Part shown: positions 8,135 to 17,606 of the stretch, one piece after another
Layout: every line of letters begins with the position of its first letter
Numbering within the stretch: the first letter of the stretch is position 1
Assembly: GCF_004117055.1 (NCBI RefSeq)
Contig: NZ_CP026363.1
Location: forward strand, 3,092,001 to 3,156,000
Direction of reading: 5' to 3'
Source of the DNA: Brevibacillus agri
GTDB lineage: Bacteria; Bacillota; Bacilli; Brevibacillales; Brevibacillaceae
DNA length: 64,000 nt
The notes under the pieces: model-generated
What the model was told of the DNA's origin: nothing
The model's database searches: none
What the model saw: the letters and a program-made list of their open reading frames with translations, nothing else
Program-made: the position numbers and the translations under genes

Positions 8135-9436
8135 CTATAACGTAAAGTCGTAGTCTGCCCCCGCGATCTCTTTGTCAAATATGGTCCGGTACGTTTTTTG
8201 CAATTGCTGCAAAATCCGCTCGCCCTCGATCCGCAAGTACGCGTATTTGACCGTGTACTTCTCGACGTTGTGGATCAACCGATTTTTCTCCAGCACGTAC
8301 GCGCCCAGGTCATGCTCGCGCTTTTCCCACTGCATCAGGCGGTTGCGCAAATCGCGCGCCGTCTCTTCCAGCTCCATGCGGCAAGCTTCCAGCAGTTGCC
8401 CGTTTCGCTCCAGCGCTTCTTTTCCCAGCTTGGCCCCGACTTCTTTTTTGAATTGGAAAGCGTGCAACTCTGATTCCTTTTCCTTCCATTTATCAGCGAG
8501 TTGCTGCAAGCGCTGGAGCGGCAGTTCGTTTTCCAGCTCTGCCTTGAGCATCTCCGTAAACTGGCGCTCGAACAACTCGCGCATGACGTTCAAGTCTTCC
8601 GGCACATCCCAGAGCATGTGCGGGGTAAAAACCGTGTCCCAGATCGTGACCTGCTCGCGGCCATGCAGGGCGGCAGACGTCCGCCATACGCCTGCGATTT
8701 TGCTCCAGCGGCGGTCGGACAGCACGTATTCCTTTTCCTCTATGTCCTGCTTGATCCGGTAGAGGAAGTAAATCAATGCCTCCGGGATCGTCACTTGCTT
8801 CGCCGCCGCCTGAATGTCCTTGATATCGTACAGGGAAAAGACGACCGGGAGCGGATTCGTCGGCAGCGAGAACATCCGCTCGTAGCTGGCCGCCTGTTGC
8901 AAGTAGTGGACTTCATAGCGGAACAGGAAGCGGTCGTATAAAGCGGTCAACTGCTCGTCGTCATCCGGCAGTTCGTTGGACGCCGCAATCAAAAACTGCA
9001 GCGGGACCTCTTCTTTTTCTCTGCCGTTAAAGTAAAGGCGTTCGTTCAAAATGGACAGCAGCGCATTCAAGATCGCGCTGTTCGCCTTGAAAATTTCGTC
9101 GAGGAAGGCAAATTGCGCCTGTGGCAAATAGCCCGCTGTTTTTCGCACGTAGTTGTCGAGCTTCAACTGTTGAAGCGACACGGGGCCGAAAAGCTCATCC
9201 GGCGTCGTAAACCGGGTCAGCAAATATTCAAACCAATGCTCGGCGCCAAACAGTTGCGCCACCGAGCGGGCGAGCTGCGATTTTGCCGTCCCCGGCGGGC
9301 CGATCAACAGCGCATTTTCTCCGCTCATCATCCCGAGCATCAAAAGCCGGATCAGTTCGCTCCGTTCCAAAAAGCGGCGCTCCAACAGCTCGATCGCCTG
9401 GTCCATTTTTCGTTGGATTGGTGTAGTCGTATTCAT
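8135..9436 (-). CDS. MoxR/RavA-family AAA+ ATPase
   Basis: Predicted hexameric chaperone-like ATPase paired with the VWA protein downstream. Walker A is GPPGTAKSQLA, Walker B is FAFLDEIFK, and sensor 1 is the IAASNE stretch; the C-terminal third is helical with long charged segments, as in RavA. I place the start at the ATG at 9436 (MNTTTPIQRKM), because conservation in this family begins there; the upstream extension to 9511 reads as low-complexity non-coding sequence, and no ideal ribosome site supports either choice. About 433 residues. Confidence 0.85.
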   Translation of the reverse strand: MNTTTPIQRKMDQAIELLERRFLERSELIRLLMLGMMSGENALLIGPPGTAKSQLARSVAQLFGAEHWFEYLLTRFTTPDELFGPVSLQQLKLDNYVRKTAGYLPQAQFAFLDEIFKANSAILNALLSILNERLYFNGREKEEVPLQFLIAASNELPDDDEQLTALYDRFLFRYEVHYLQQAASYERMFSLPTNPLPVVFSLYDIKDIQAAAKQVTIPEALIYFLYRIKQDIEEKEYVLSDRRWSKIAGVWRTSAALHGREQVTIWDTVFTPHMLWDVPEDLNVMRELFERQFTEMLKAELENELPLQRLQQLADKWKEKESELHAFQFKKEVGAKLGKEALERNGQLLEACRMELEETARDLRNRLMQWEKREHDLGAYVLEKNRLIHNVEKYTVKYAYLRIEGERILQQLQKTYRTIFDKEIAGADYDFTL

Positions 9437-9659
9437 CGTCGTTTGGCGCCTGTCTCCCGTATAAACGAAGGGCGCCGTTCCCCCTCTCTTGCCTCGTACC
9501 CAAGTCATCAAGACCCCGATTTTTTGTCATGCCTCCTGCTCATTTAATAGTGGCATATTGTGGACAAAAATGCCAGTTTCGCCAGCCGCATGCACGTTCA
9601 CCCATAGATTTGCTCGCGCATATGGTGTGGCAAAAGGAAAAAGCGGGAGGAGGTACAGT

Positions 9660-11057
9660 ATGGGGATTGAACTTGCATGGTTGCACGGCGTGTATGTGTT
9701 GTTCGTAATTGGCATCATTCTCATGATGGTTATGCGCAGGGACACCAGTCTGATTAGCATTGTCGGGATTGCCCTGCTCGGACTGGTCGCGACCGGATCG
9801 GTGACGACGGCGATTGGCGGAATTTTTGGCAGCTTTATTTACGCGATCACCGAGCTGTTGCCGACGATTTTGGTCATCTGTATTATCGTGGCGATGAGTC
9901 ATGTGCTTACAGATACTGGCGTCAACGAGACGATGATCCGGCCGATGACGCACCTGATTCACAACGCCACATTGGCCTATTGGGTGATCGGGATTGTGAT
10001 GATGGTCATTTCCTGGTTTTTCTGGCCGTCGCCTGCGGTTGCACTGATCGGCGCGGTCATGCTGCCTGTCGCTTTGCGGGCGGGCTTGCCTGCCATGGGC
10101 GTCGCGATTGCGATGAACCTGTTCGGACACGGAATTGCGCTCTCCGGCGACTTTGTCATTCAGGGAGCGCCGACCTTGACAGCCAAAGCGGCGGGCCTGC
10201 CTGTAGAGGACGTCATTTCCGCCAGCGTTCCGCTCGTCGTCGTCATGGGGCTGGTCACGACCGTAATCGCCTTCTGGTACTTGAAAAAAGACATGAAGCT
10301 GGGCAATCTCCCGGGGTCCGGCAGCGACACGCCTGCGGGCGATTCCGTCTTTGCCGCAGCGCGCGTTCCTCTGCCTACGGGGACTCGCCGCTTTTTGGCT
10401 GCCCTCGTTCCCGTCCTGTTTGCGCTTGATGTCGTGGCGATGTTTGCTTTTGACTTGCGCGGAGGCGATGCGACGGCGCTCGTCGGCGGAACGGCTCTGT
10501 TGATTCTGATTGTCGCGACGATGCTCGCCCACAAGCAAAAAGGGCTGGAGCAAGTGACGAGCCATCTCATCTCCGGCTTTCAGTTCGGCTTCAAAGTGTT
10601 CGGACCCGTCATTCCGATCGCCGCCTTTTTTTACATGGGCGACAGCGGCTTTGTCAAAGTGTTCGGCGAGGTGCTGCCGGCTGGCTCGCAAGGGATCGTC
10701 AACGACTTGGGCGTGGCGCTGGCCCACACGATCCCGATCAGCAAAGAAGTAGCCGCCTTGACTGTCGCTGCTGTCGGCGTCATTACCGGGCTGGACGGCT
10801 CGGGCTTCTCCGGCATCACGCTGGCCGGTTCGCTCGCGCAGCTTTTCGCTACTGCTCTGGGCGCCGGAGCCGCTACTTTGACCGCCCTCGGGCAAATTGC
10901 CGCCATCTGGGTCGGCGGCGGAACGATTATTCCTTGGGCGCTGATTCCGGCAGCGGCGATCTGCGGCGTCGATCCGTTCGAGTTGGCGCGGCGCAACCTG
11001 TATCCCGTCGCCATCGGGCTATTGGTGACGACCATCGTTGCCATGTTCCTGTTGTAA
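9660..11057 (+). CDS. multi-pass permease of the IT superfamily (GntP/CitMHS-like)
   Basis: A 465-residue membrane protein with about 11-12 hydrophobic segments. Repeated glycine-rich hairpin regions (for example NLFGHGIALSGDF and GLDGSGFSGITLAGSLAQL) resemble the substrate-binding loops of ion-transporter superfamily carriers for organic acids. Substrate unknown. Start chosen at ATG 9660, preceded by GGGAGGAGG; the open frame extends to 9489 but that part is not membrane-like. It is divergent from the AAA+/VWA pair and closed by its own terminator. Confidence 0.7.
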   Translation: MGIELAWLHGVYVLFVIGIILMMVMRRDTSLISIVGIALLGLVATGSVTTAIGGIFGSFIYAITELLPTILVICIIVAMSHVLTDTGVNETMIRPMTHLIHNATLAYWVIGIVMMVISWFFWPSPAVALIGAVMLPVALRAGLPAMGVAIAMNLFGHGIALSGDFVIQGAPTLTAKAAGLPVEDVISASVPLVVVMGLVTTVIAFWYLKKDMKLGNLPGSGSDTPAGDSVFAAARVPLPTGTRRFLAALVPVLFALDVVAMFAFDLRGGDATALVGGTALLILIVATMLAHKQKGLEQVTSHLISGFQFGFKVFGPVIPIAAFFYMGDSGFVKVFGEVLPAGSQGIVNDLGVALAHTIPISKEVAALTVAAVGVITGLDGSGFSGITLAGSLAQLFATALGAGAATLTALGQIAAIWVGGGTIIPWALIPAAAICGVDPFELARRNLYPVAIGLLVTTIVAMFLL

Positions 11058-11062
11058 ATAAC

Positions 11063-11113
11063 GACGAAAAAGGCGAAAAAGGCGCCTGGCCGTGGCACGC
11101 CGCCTTTTTCGTC
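11063..11113 (+). terminator. terminator of the permease gene
   Basis: GACGAAAAAGGCG and CGCCTTTTTCGTC, perfect 13-bp arms around a 25-base GC-rich loop. Confidence 0.7.
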
Positions 11114-11140
11114 TGTTGTTTTTGCCGACGGTTCATGCAG

Positions 11141-11380
11141 TTGTACTAGCATCACTCGAAAATGTTCGCGACGCTCCTCTCCAACGTCTTCGGGATTAGC
11201 CAGCCGCTCAGGGAGTTGTTCACGATTGCTGCCCCCTGCCTCTATCTCTTTGGCGTTCGTGTTTGCCTCGGCTGTTATTCGCAGCTTTTAAGGTTTCTCT
11301 CTCCCCTGTTCGGCTGCCGCGGTTTGGCATCGCTTGGCCGGGTTGCCCTTCCGCTCAAGAGTCTTGGCGGACAGCGCTGA
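11141..11380 (+). pseudogene. decayed partial copy of the YkvI-like transporter gene
   Basis: The translation beginning FATLLSNVFGISQPLREL, continuing with YSQLLRFLSPLFGCRGLASL, is clearly related to the last 75 residues of the intact transporter at 13050-14084 (FTTLISNVFGIGQQLREL, YSQLLMFLYPLFGYLGLSTL). The DNA in front of it also matches the leader of the intact gene: TTGTACTAGCATC occurs at 11141 and again at 13014, with similar T-rich DNA before both. So a leader and a gene end survive here with about 270 codons missing between. Non-functional. Confidence 0.75.
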
Positions 11381-11491
11381 AAGTGACGGCTTGATAAACA
11401 TCCGAAACCTTGGCCCGCATGATCTCTGTCTTGTCGACTCGACAACTGCAAAAACGGAAAAGATCGGCGTAAAAATTTCCTGCCAAAAAGC
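11381..11491 (+). other. non-coding spacer before the PadR-like gene
   Basis: No gene or clear structural signal seen other than the promoter that follows at 11492. Confidence 0.4.
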
Positions 11492-11520
11492 TTGACTGCT
11501 CGTAGAGAACCGAATACAAT
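11492..11520 (+). promoter_or_regulatory. sigma-A promoter of the PadR-like gene
   Basis: TTGACT, exactly 17 bases, TACAAT. Close to consensus and correctly oriented for the gene that follows. Confidence 0.8.
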
Positions 11521-11647
11521 CCTCCTATTTGAAGAAATTTGTCAATAGTCTGTAGATTCCGGTATGATGAGAGAAAGAAAGGAGGAGGCACACTATTTTT
11601 TCGGAATACCGACTTCTGATTGTAGATTTAGAACTAATTGCAAATGG

Positions 11648-12421
11648 ATGGTGGTTGGTTTGAGCAAACATTCGCACATGCGCCCGTTCGCCAATTTAAT
11701 CACATTGAACGAACTGGTTCATTTGGTGATGGCCCATGCATTTACGTTGCAGAAAAAATGGATGGCCAAAGATATTTATGACATGACCAGTTCGATGAAT
11801 GTGTTCCCTATGAGCAGCAACCAGACCTACGTCTACCGGATTATGAAAAATCTCGCCCAGAAAGACATTCTCTTCATGGAATCAACCTGGTCTACTACAG
11901 AGCGGCCGACCCTGCACTATACGGTTATGGAGAAAGGTCTCATCCATTTTTACACCGGCGAGCGAGCAGTCATCAAGGCCGTACCCGCCAAAGTCAAGCA
12001 GCTTCGCCATTTTTTGCACGATCTGGACCAAAAGCTTCCCGCCTCGCCATGCCCTCCCTCCCCTTTGCCTGAAAATGAGCATGAGAAAAAAATCATTGGT
12101 GTCGCGGATTATTACGACTGGCTGCTACTGCGTGGCGCGCTGGATGGAAAGTCCCCACACTCTTGTAAAGACCTTGGCGACAATTTCGGGAAACCGGTAA
12201 ACCTGTCCTACCTTTATCAATTGCATGAGGATTTAGAGCAGACGGGACATATCAGCGATGACTGGATTACATGCAAAGGCAGGGAAAAGTTGGCTGCACT
12301 GGAATGCGAACTGAAGACGGAGGTTCAGGAGGCGTTGAAGAGGGTGGAGAAGCTTGAAAAAACAGAATCAAGTGTGAAATCATGGGTCAAGGCTTGGCGT
12401 CAGCAACAAGCGGTAGAATAA
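11648..12421 (+). CDS. PadR-like winged-helix regulator
   Basis: Two-domain transcription factor. Residues about 15-105 form a winged helix resembling PadR (FTLQKKWMAKDIYDM, then NQTYVYRIMKNLAQKDILFM and a wing ending in YTVMEKGL). A proline-rich linker and a second, related helical module with a C-terminal coiled coil (EALKRVEKLEKTESSVKSW) follow, suggesting a dimer. The start is uncertain: the frame is open from 11564, and possible starts are ATG 11648 or TTG 11660. The best ribosome site, AAGGAGGAGG at 11579-11588, is too far from both and instead precedes an ATT at 11595 (see findings). Target genes are not evident. Confidence 0.6.
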   Translation: MVVGLSKHSHMRPFANLITLNELVHLVMAHAFTLQKKWMAKDIYDMTSSMNVFPMSSNQTYVYRIMKNLAQKDILFMESTWSTTERPTLHYTVMEKGLIHFYTGERAVIKAVPAKVKQLRHFLHDLDQKLPASPCPPSPLPENEHEKKIIGVADYYDWLLLRGALDGKSPHSCKDLGDNFGKPVNLSYLYQLHEDLEQTGHISDDWITCKGREKLAALECELKTEVQEALKRVEKLEKTESSVKSWVKAWRQQQAVE

Positions 12422-12459
12422 ACCAGTACTGTCTTCGCCTTGAAAAAACCTTGCTGTCA

Positions 12460-13002
12460 CGCTTCGTCGTCCTGGACTTGGTAAAGCCGATGCCCCCCGC
12501 CTTGGCCGCCGCGTAGTAGCTCAGCTTGACGCCGCCCTTTTGGCCAATTTGCGAAGCGATATTGATGATCCGCCCGCTCTTTTGCTCGATCATGTGCGGC
12601 ACCACATGCCTCGTCAGCAGGAACACGGACCGCAGATCGACATCGATCATCCGGTCCCATGTTTCCACCGTCATTTCGTGAATCAGGCTTTGGGTAAGAA
12701 TGCCCGCGTTGTTCACCAAAATATCAATACGTCCGAACTTTGCGAGCGTCTCGTCGACCAGACGCTGCACAAAGCGCACGTCGGTAACGTCGCCTTCCGC
12801 TGCCATCACCTGCCCGCTGCAGCCCGCCAGTTGGGCAACCACCTCGTCCGATTTCCGCCTGAGTCTGGTTGTAGCAGTTGATCGCCACGTGGGCGCCTTC
12901 GCGGGCGAATGCCAACGCGATCGCTTTGCCGATTCCCTGGCCGGCCCCGGTAATAAGGGCAACTTTGTCCTTCAACCACTTTTTTCTTCTGTTTTGGCCC
13001 AA
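12460..13002 (-). pseudogene. broken SDR-family oxidoreductase (FabG-like)
   Basis: The N-terminal part reads VALITGAGQGIGKAIALAFA in one frame up to about 12860; the rest (FGRIDILVNNAGILTQSL, then YYAAAKAGGIGFTKS with the catalytic Y and K) is in another frame. After the active site the homology stops near 12478, so the last 80 or so residues are missing. The gene therefore has both a frameshift and a 3' truncation. NAD(P)-dependent reductase ancestry is clear; the original substrate cannot be read. Confidence 0.8.
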
Positions 13003-13049
13003 GCCTCATACACTTGTACTAGCATCCCATTTGGAAAGGAACAGACCGT

Positions 13050-14084
13050 ATGAAACTGTGGGGAAAAAGTATCCAGGTCGCGGCAACCTACATAGGAACA
13101 GTGGTCGGGGCCGGGTTCGCGAGCGGCCAGGAAATTCTCGCGTTTTTCACCTCATATGGCCATGCAGGCACGGTCGGCATCCTGCTGGCCACGTCGCTGT
13201 TCGTCTGGCTGGGCTACAAGATGATGCTGCTGGCCCATCAACTGCGCACGCCCTCTTACGAATCGTTCAATCAAAAGCTGTTCGGGCCGATGCTTGGCCG
13301 CACCATGAATGTGCTTGTCTTTTTAACCTTGTTCGGTGTCACGACCGTCATGCTCGCCGGAGCGGGATCCGTGCTGGAGGAGCAATTCGACATCCCGTAT
13401 TTGCTCGGAACGGCCGCCACGGTTTTGCTCGCGCTGCTCATCCTGCGAAGAGGGCTGGAGCAGCTCTTGCTGGTCAATGCGCTCGTCGTCCCGTCCATGC
13501 TGCTGTTTGCCCTGCTCATTTTGCTTGACGGCAGCGCCGAATCGCCTTTGCCGCTTGCCAAGCCTTCCGACTACGCCTTTTTGTGGAAAACGATTTTGTA
13601 CGTCTCCTTCAATCTGGCGATGGCCCAGTCTGTCCTGATCCCGATCGGCTACGCCATCCGCGAAAAAGTCGTCCTGTTCCGCGCGGCGGTCATCGGAGGC
13701 GTCGTCCTCGGCTTTATGCTGCTCGTCGTGCATACGACGATGCTGGCGAATTGGGACGACGTGCGCTTCATGGACATCCCGATCCTGTTCATTACGGATC
13801 GCTGGAATGAATGGCTGCAACTGTTTTTCGTGTTCGTCCTCTACTCCGAGATTTTCACCACGCTCATCTCCAACGTGTTCGGGATCGGCCAGCAACTGCG
13901 CGAGCTGCTCCAGCAGCCGGAATCCCGGCTCTACCTGTATCTTTTTGCGGCTGCCTTCATCCTTTGCCTGATTGGCTACAGCCAGTTGCTGATGTTTTTG
14001 TATCCGCTGTTCGGGTATTTGGGGCTGTCTACGCTGTGCCGGATATCTGTGCCGGCGGTTTTGCTGCCGCGAGGGAGGAGGTGA
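13050..14084 (+). CDS. YkvI-family membrane transporter
   Basis: A 344-residue protein of about ten membrane segments belonging to the YkvI group within the amino acid/polyamine/organocation fold. It opens with the conserved first segment YIGTVVGAGFASGQEILAFF, whose GAGFASGQE loop is the substrate-site hallmark of the group. Substrate is unknown. ATG 13050 follows GGAAAGGAA. A decayed copy of its 3' end lies 2 kb upstream (11141-11380), so the locus was duplicated and one copy lost. Confidence 0.85.
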   Translation: MKLWGKSIQVAATYIGTVVGAGFASGQEILAFFTSYGHAGTVGILLATSLFVWLGYKMMLLAHQLRTPSYESFNQKLFGPMLGRTMNVLVFLTLFGVTTVMLAGAGSVLEEQFDIPYLLGTAATVLLALLILRRGLEQLLLVNALVVPSMLLFALLILLDGSAESPLPLAKPSDYAFLWKTILYVSFNLAMAQSVLIPIGYAIREKVVLFRAAVIGGVVLGFMLLVVHTTMLANWDDVRFMDIPILFITDRWNEWLQLFFVFVLYSEIFTTLISNVFGIGQQLRELLQQPESRLYLYLFAAAFILCLIGYSQLLMFLYPLFGYLGLSTLCRISVPAVLLPRGRR

Positions 14085-14147
14085 CCTGGACTTGGCCGCG
14101 GGATCCGCCCCACAGAAACAAAGCTGCGGCACGGCGCTAGAAGTCCT

Positions 14148-14255
14148 CTACGCCTCTTGCAGACTCGACTTTTTCCCGACGATGCTGCGATTGTCCAGCA
14201 CGAGCCAGAAGTTGTCTTCCTCGTAGCCCTTGACGATTCCCTGCACCGTACACAA
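14148..14255 (-). CDS. candidate 35-residue small protein downstream of the LRR gene
   Basis: Begins with TTG at 14255, a few bases after GGGGGAGGG, and encodes a peptide rich in alternating acidic and hydrophobic residues (GYEEDNFWLVLDNRSIVG). It starts 13 bases beyond the stop of the LRR gene on the same strand, so translational coupling is possible. I do not recognise it; it could equally be the truncated end of a larger gene. Confidence 0.35.
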   Translation of the reverse strand: MCTVQGIVKGYEEDNFWLVLDNRSIVGKKSSLQEA

Positions 14256-14268
14256 GCACGCCCTCCCC

Positions 14269-15397
14269 CTACGACCGGACATACGCATGCCAAATCTCTT
14301 CTTCCTCGTCCGTCATGTCGCCTGTCATGGAAGAAAAATCAATTTTTCGCGCAAAACGGTCTTTCAACCGGGCAAACTGCTGGTAGGAGGCCGTTATTTT
14401 TGCGAGCGAAGCTGATTTTCCAAGCGCTTCCAGGTTCCCCAGCTCGGGGCAATCGTTCAGTTCCAGCGTAAGCAGACTGCCCAGTTCGGCCAACGCTGAA
14501 ATATCGCCAATCGCCGTCTTGTTCATCTTCACGCTTCGCAGCTTGCGGTTGTTTGGCAAAAACGCCAGATCGGGCAAGCGGACGTCCTCCAGGCGCAACA
14601 TCTGCAAATTCACAAGCTGTGCCAGCGCAGCCAAGTCGCTCTCGCACGCGTCGCCAAGACCGACAATCGCAAGCTCTGACAACGAATGCAGCTCGCCCAG
14701 CTCGCGAAGCTGCTCTGCATCGGGACGGCTGAGCGCCAGGCTTTTCAGGCTCTTTGCCTGCTTGAGCGGGGCGAGGCTGCGAACGGGAGTGTGCGTCATA
14801 TCCAGCTCCGCCAGTCTCGGCAGGCTGGCGAGAGGCGCCAAATCCGTGACGGCGGTTGCAGACACGTTCACCATTTGCAAATAAGCCAGACCTTGCAAGG
14901 GACGCAGATCGCTGAGCTGATTTTTCGGCACATACAGCCGTTTCAACTGCTGGCAGCCGCGGAGCGCTTCGATGGAGCGAATCTCGTTTGCGGTCAGCAC
15001 CAGCTCGCGCACCTCGCGGCAATGCTGAAGCGGCGTCACATCGGTAATGCCTTCGCCAATAAACCGCAACTGCTTGGCATGCAAAAATACGTCAGCAGAG
15101 CCGCAGCCCCGCTCGATCCGCTCCTGCCAGCCCGCATCCAGACTACGGAGCCACGCTTGCGGATCGTGGACACCCGTATCGACGCGCATCGGCTGATAAA
15201 CAGGCAGCTTTAGCTTGCGGATCGCGTCGAGAAAATGGATGGTGCCGCTCCGGCCATAGCTCCAGAAAAGCTGGTCGTCTTCCTGTTGGACGCTGTAGTT
15301 TTTCTCCTTCGCCGTGTCGCGGATGAAACGCCTCTGCCATCCCGGGAATATCTGCCCGCAGCAGTTCGATGATTTCCTGCATGAGTCGTTTCAGCAT
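14269..15397 (-). pseudogene. leucine-rich-repeat protein gene with an N-terminal frameshift
   Basis: The main frame (14269 to about 15340) encodes roughly nine leucine-rich repeats with the spacing LxxLxxLxL, for example LREVRELVLTANEIRSIEAL and LKRLYVPKNQLSDLRPL, ending in an acidic tail. Upstream, the same frame continues coding-like (QLFWSYGRSGTIHFLDAI) past the first ATG at 15189, but the natural start, ATG 15397 (MLKRLMQEIIELL), is in another frame. Removing one G near 15340 would fuse them. An intact protein would be about 375 residues. Either a real mutation or a sequence error. Such bacterial LRR proteins usually mediate protein binding. Confidence 0.7.
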
Positions 15398-15507
15398 ACA
15401 ATCCGCTCCCGTCCCAATTGAATCAGCGTCCCCGGAAAAATACCGCCCGGGACGCTGGAATATTTTCTCTTTTCAACCAATCTATCTTAGCACAGGGAGC
15501 GGGAAAA

Positions 15508-15545
15508 AGAAAAAACCTCTGCTTGGGACAATCCCCAGCAAAGGT
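15508..15545 (-). terminator. terminator of the selO-like gene
   Basis: ACCTTTGCTGGGG and CCCAAGCAGAGGT on the minus strand, followed by TTTTTTCTTTTT. Confidence 0.85.
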
Positions 15546-15575
15546 CTTCCGGCATCTTCCTGGCCGACTGGTGAA

Positions 15576-17045
15576 TTACGTACCGCAATACGTCCGATAC
15601 GGGCCGCACGAGTCTGGCGGCAGCGTGGCGTACTCGGCCTGCTCCGGCGAATGCGCGTAAGGATCGACAAGCGCGGCAACCAACCGTTCCAGCACGCTGT
15701 AGTCGCCCTCCTGCACGGCTGCCTCCAGGGCCGCTTCGACGCGATGGTTGCGCGGGATCAGAGCCGGGTTGCTCGCTTTCATCCGTTGCCGGACAGCATC
15801 GTCGGAGGGAGCATGGCGCTTTTGTCTTGCTTGCCACTTTTCCTGCCAGGCGGCGAACTCCGGCGCGGCAAACAACGCTTCGTCCCTTTGCTGATCGAAC
15901 GTCAGGGCGAGGAACGTGTTCGTATAGTCCGCCCGATGCTTTTGCAGCAAGTTGAGCAGTTCTTCCATCAGCGCCACGTCGTCCGCTTCCTCGCCGAACA
16001 GCCCGAGCTTGGCCCGCATGCCAGCGAGCCAATTCCGGTAGTACAGCTCGCCAAAGCGGGAGAGCGCATCCTGTGCCACCTGAACCGCCTTGGCCTGGTT
16101 TTCATCCACGAGCGGCAGCAGGGCTTCGGCAAAGCGCGCCAGGTTCCAGACGGCGATTTGCGGCTGGTTGCCGTAGGCGTAACGTCCCTGGTAGTCAATG
16201 GAGGAAAAGACGGTAGCCGGATCGTACGTGTCCATGAAGGCGCACGGGCCGTAGTCAATCGTTTCGCCGCAAATGGACATGTTGTCGGTGTTCATGACGC
16301 CGTGGACGAACCCGACGAGCTGCCATTTGGCGATCAGCTCTGCCTGTCGGCGAATCACTTCCTCCAGCAACGCCAGATAGCGGTTGTCCTGCTCAGCAGC
16401 TTGCGGAAAATGTCTCTGTAACGTATAGTCGGCGAGCGCCCGCAGTTCCTCGTCGCTCCCCCATTGGGCCGCGTATTGGAAGGTGCCCACGCGCAAATGG
16501 CTGGAGGCGACACGCATAAGTACCGCGCCGGGCAGATCGTCTTCGCGGATGACGGTTTCTCCGGTCGTCACCACCGCCAGGCTGCGGGTCGTCGGGATGC
16601 CCAGCCCGTGCATGGCTTCGCTGATGATGTATTCGCGCAGCATCGGCCCGAGTGCCGCCCGTCCATCGCCCCGCCGGGAGTACGGCGTGCGGCCCGAGCC
16701 TTTCCATTGCAGGTCAAACCGCTCGCCTTGCGGGGTAATGTGTTCGCCCATCAAGAGCGCACGCCCGTCCCCGAGCATGGTAAACTGTCCGAACTGGTGC
16801 CCGGCGTAGGCTTGGGCAATCGGCTTGGCGCCCGGAGGTATCCGGTTGCCTGCAAACACCTCCGCTCCCGCTTCTCCATCTAATGCATCGGCTTGCAAGC
16901 CAAGGGCAGCAGCCAGCGGACGGTTGAAAATGACGAGCTTGGGTGAGCGTACAGGGGTAGGGTTCAGTCTCGTGAAAAAAGTTTCCGGCAGAGTCGCATA
17001 GCTGTTGTCAAAATGCCAGCCTGCCTCTGGAATGGCTTGGGTCAT
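15576..17045 (-). CDS. selO: protein adenylyltransferase SelO family (YdiU)
   Basis: Pseudokinase-fold enzyme that transfers AMP to Ser, Thr or Tyr of target proteins, linked in other bacteria to oxidative stress. 489 residues, the family's normal length. Visible hallmarks are [10 protein letters not shown] near residue 90, [34 protein letters not shown], the catalytic-loop region [20 protein letters not shown], and the C-terminal CGT tail, the cysteine of which forms the regulatory disulphide in some homologues. Start at ATG 17045, after AAGGAG; the longer frame to 17240 does not match the family. Ends at a strong terminator, monocistronic. Confidence 0.93.
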   Translation of the reverse strand: MTQAIPEAGWHFDNSYATLPETFFTRLNPTPVRSPKLVIFNRPLAAALGLQADALDGEAGAEVFAGNRIPPGAKPIAQAYAGHQFGQFTMLGDGRALLMGEHITPQGERFDLQWKGSGRTPYSRRGDGRAALGPMLREYIISEAMHGLGIPTTRSLAVVTTGETVIREDDLPGAVLMRVASSHLRVGTFQYAAQWGSDEELRALADYTLQRHFPQAAEQDNRYLALLEEVIRRQAELIAKWQLVGFVHGVMNTDNMSICGETIDYGPCAFMDTYDPATVFSSIDYQGRYAYGNQPQIAVWNLARFAEALLPLVDENQAKAVQVAQDALSRFGELYYRNWLAGMRAKLGLFGEEADDVALMEELLNLLQKHRADYTNTFLALTFDQQRDEALFAAPEFAAWQEKWQARQKRHAPSDDAVRQRMKASNPALIPRNHRVEAALEAAVQEGDYSVLERLVAALVDPYAHSPEQAEYATLPPDSCGPYRTYCGT

Positions 17046-17149
17046 CGTTTCCCATTGCTCCTTTTTTGGTCGGATTTGTCGCCTTCTGTTCATTTTACCA
17101 AAAGAGCACCCAAAAGCATGCACGGGATTTTGTCTGGACGGTCTGTTAC

Positions 17150-17606
17150 TGACGCTGCGCTGCATTTTGAAAAAAGGATGCTGTGCCCCTGCCTGGTGCG
17201 GTATCGCGAAGCTTTTGCCGAGCGAGCGGGTTGCGGGCAAGTCTGTTTCCGCCTACATCGACGGTCTGCGCATGGACGAAGCCAAGCGCAAGCTGCTGGC
17301 TGGAGAGCGCGTGCAAGCGATTGCCGAAGCGGTCGGCTTTCACGACGTCTCCTATTTTTTGCGCAAATTAAAAAAAGTCGTTCCGGCCGGGATCAGCGCC
17401 TATTTGGGCAAGCACGTCTACTTGAAAAAAGTCGCGTCCTCATTGACCAAGATTCACAACTTCCCGTTTTCGCTCTCGGAAATCGTGCAGCTAAAACCAG
17501 AGCTGATTGTCACCGAGACGGAAGAATCGTTTGCGCGGCTGGGCAAAATCGCGCCTACCGAGCTGGTTCCGTACGGCAAACGCCACGCCTTTGACCTGCT
17601 TAACAA
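17150..17606 (+). pseudogene. fragment of a Btr-like AraC regulator with siderophore-binding domain
   Basis: An AraC-type helix-turn-helix pair ([19 protein letters not shown], then AIAEAVGFHDVSYFLRKLKK) runs into a short piece of a periplasmic-binding fold (SLSEIVQLKPELIVTETEES). That fusion is typical of Btr/YbbB-type activators of siderophore uptake. Upstream of the HTH the expected N-terminal domain is missing, and the binding domain is cut by an internal deletion and then ends at the 3' end of the neighbouring gene. It cannot be functional but shows that an iron-responsive activator was once here. Confidence 0.65.
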
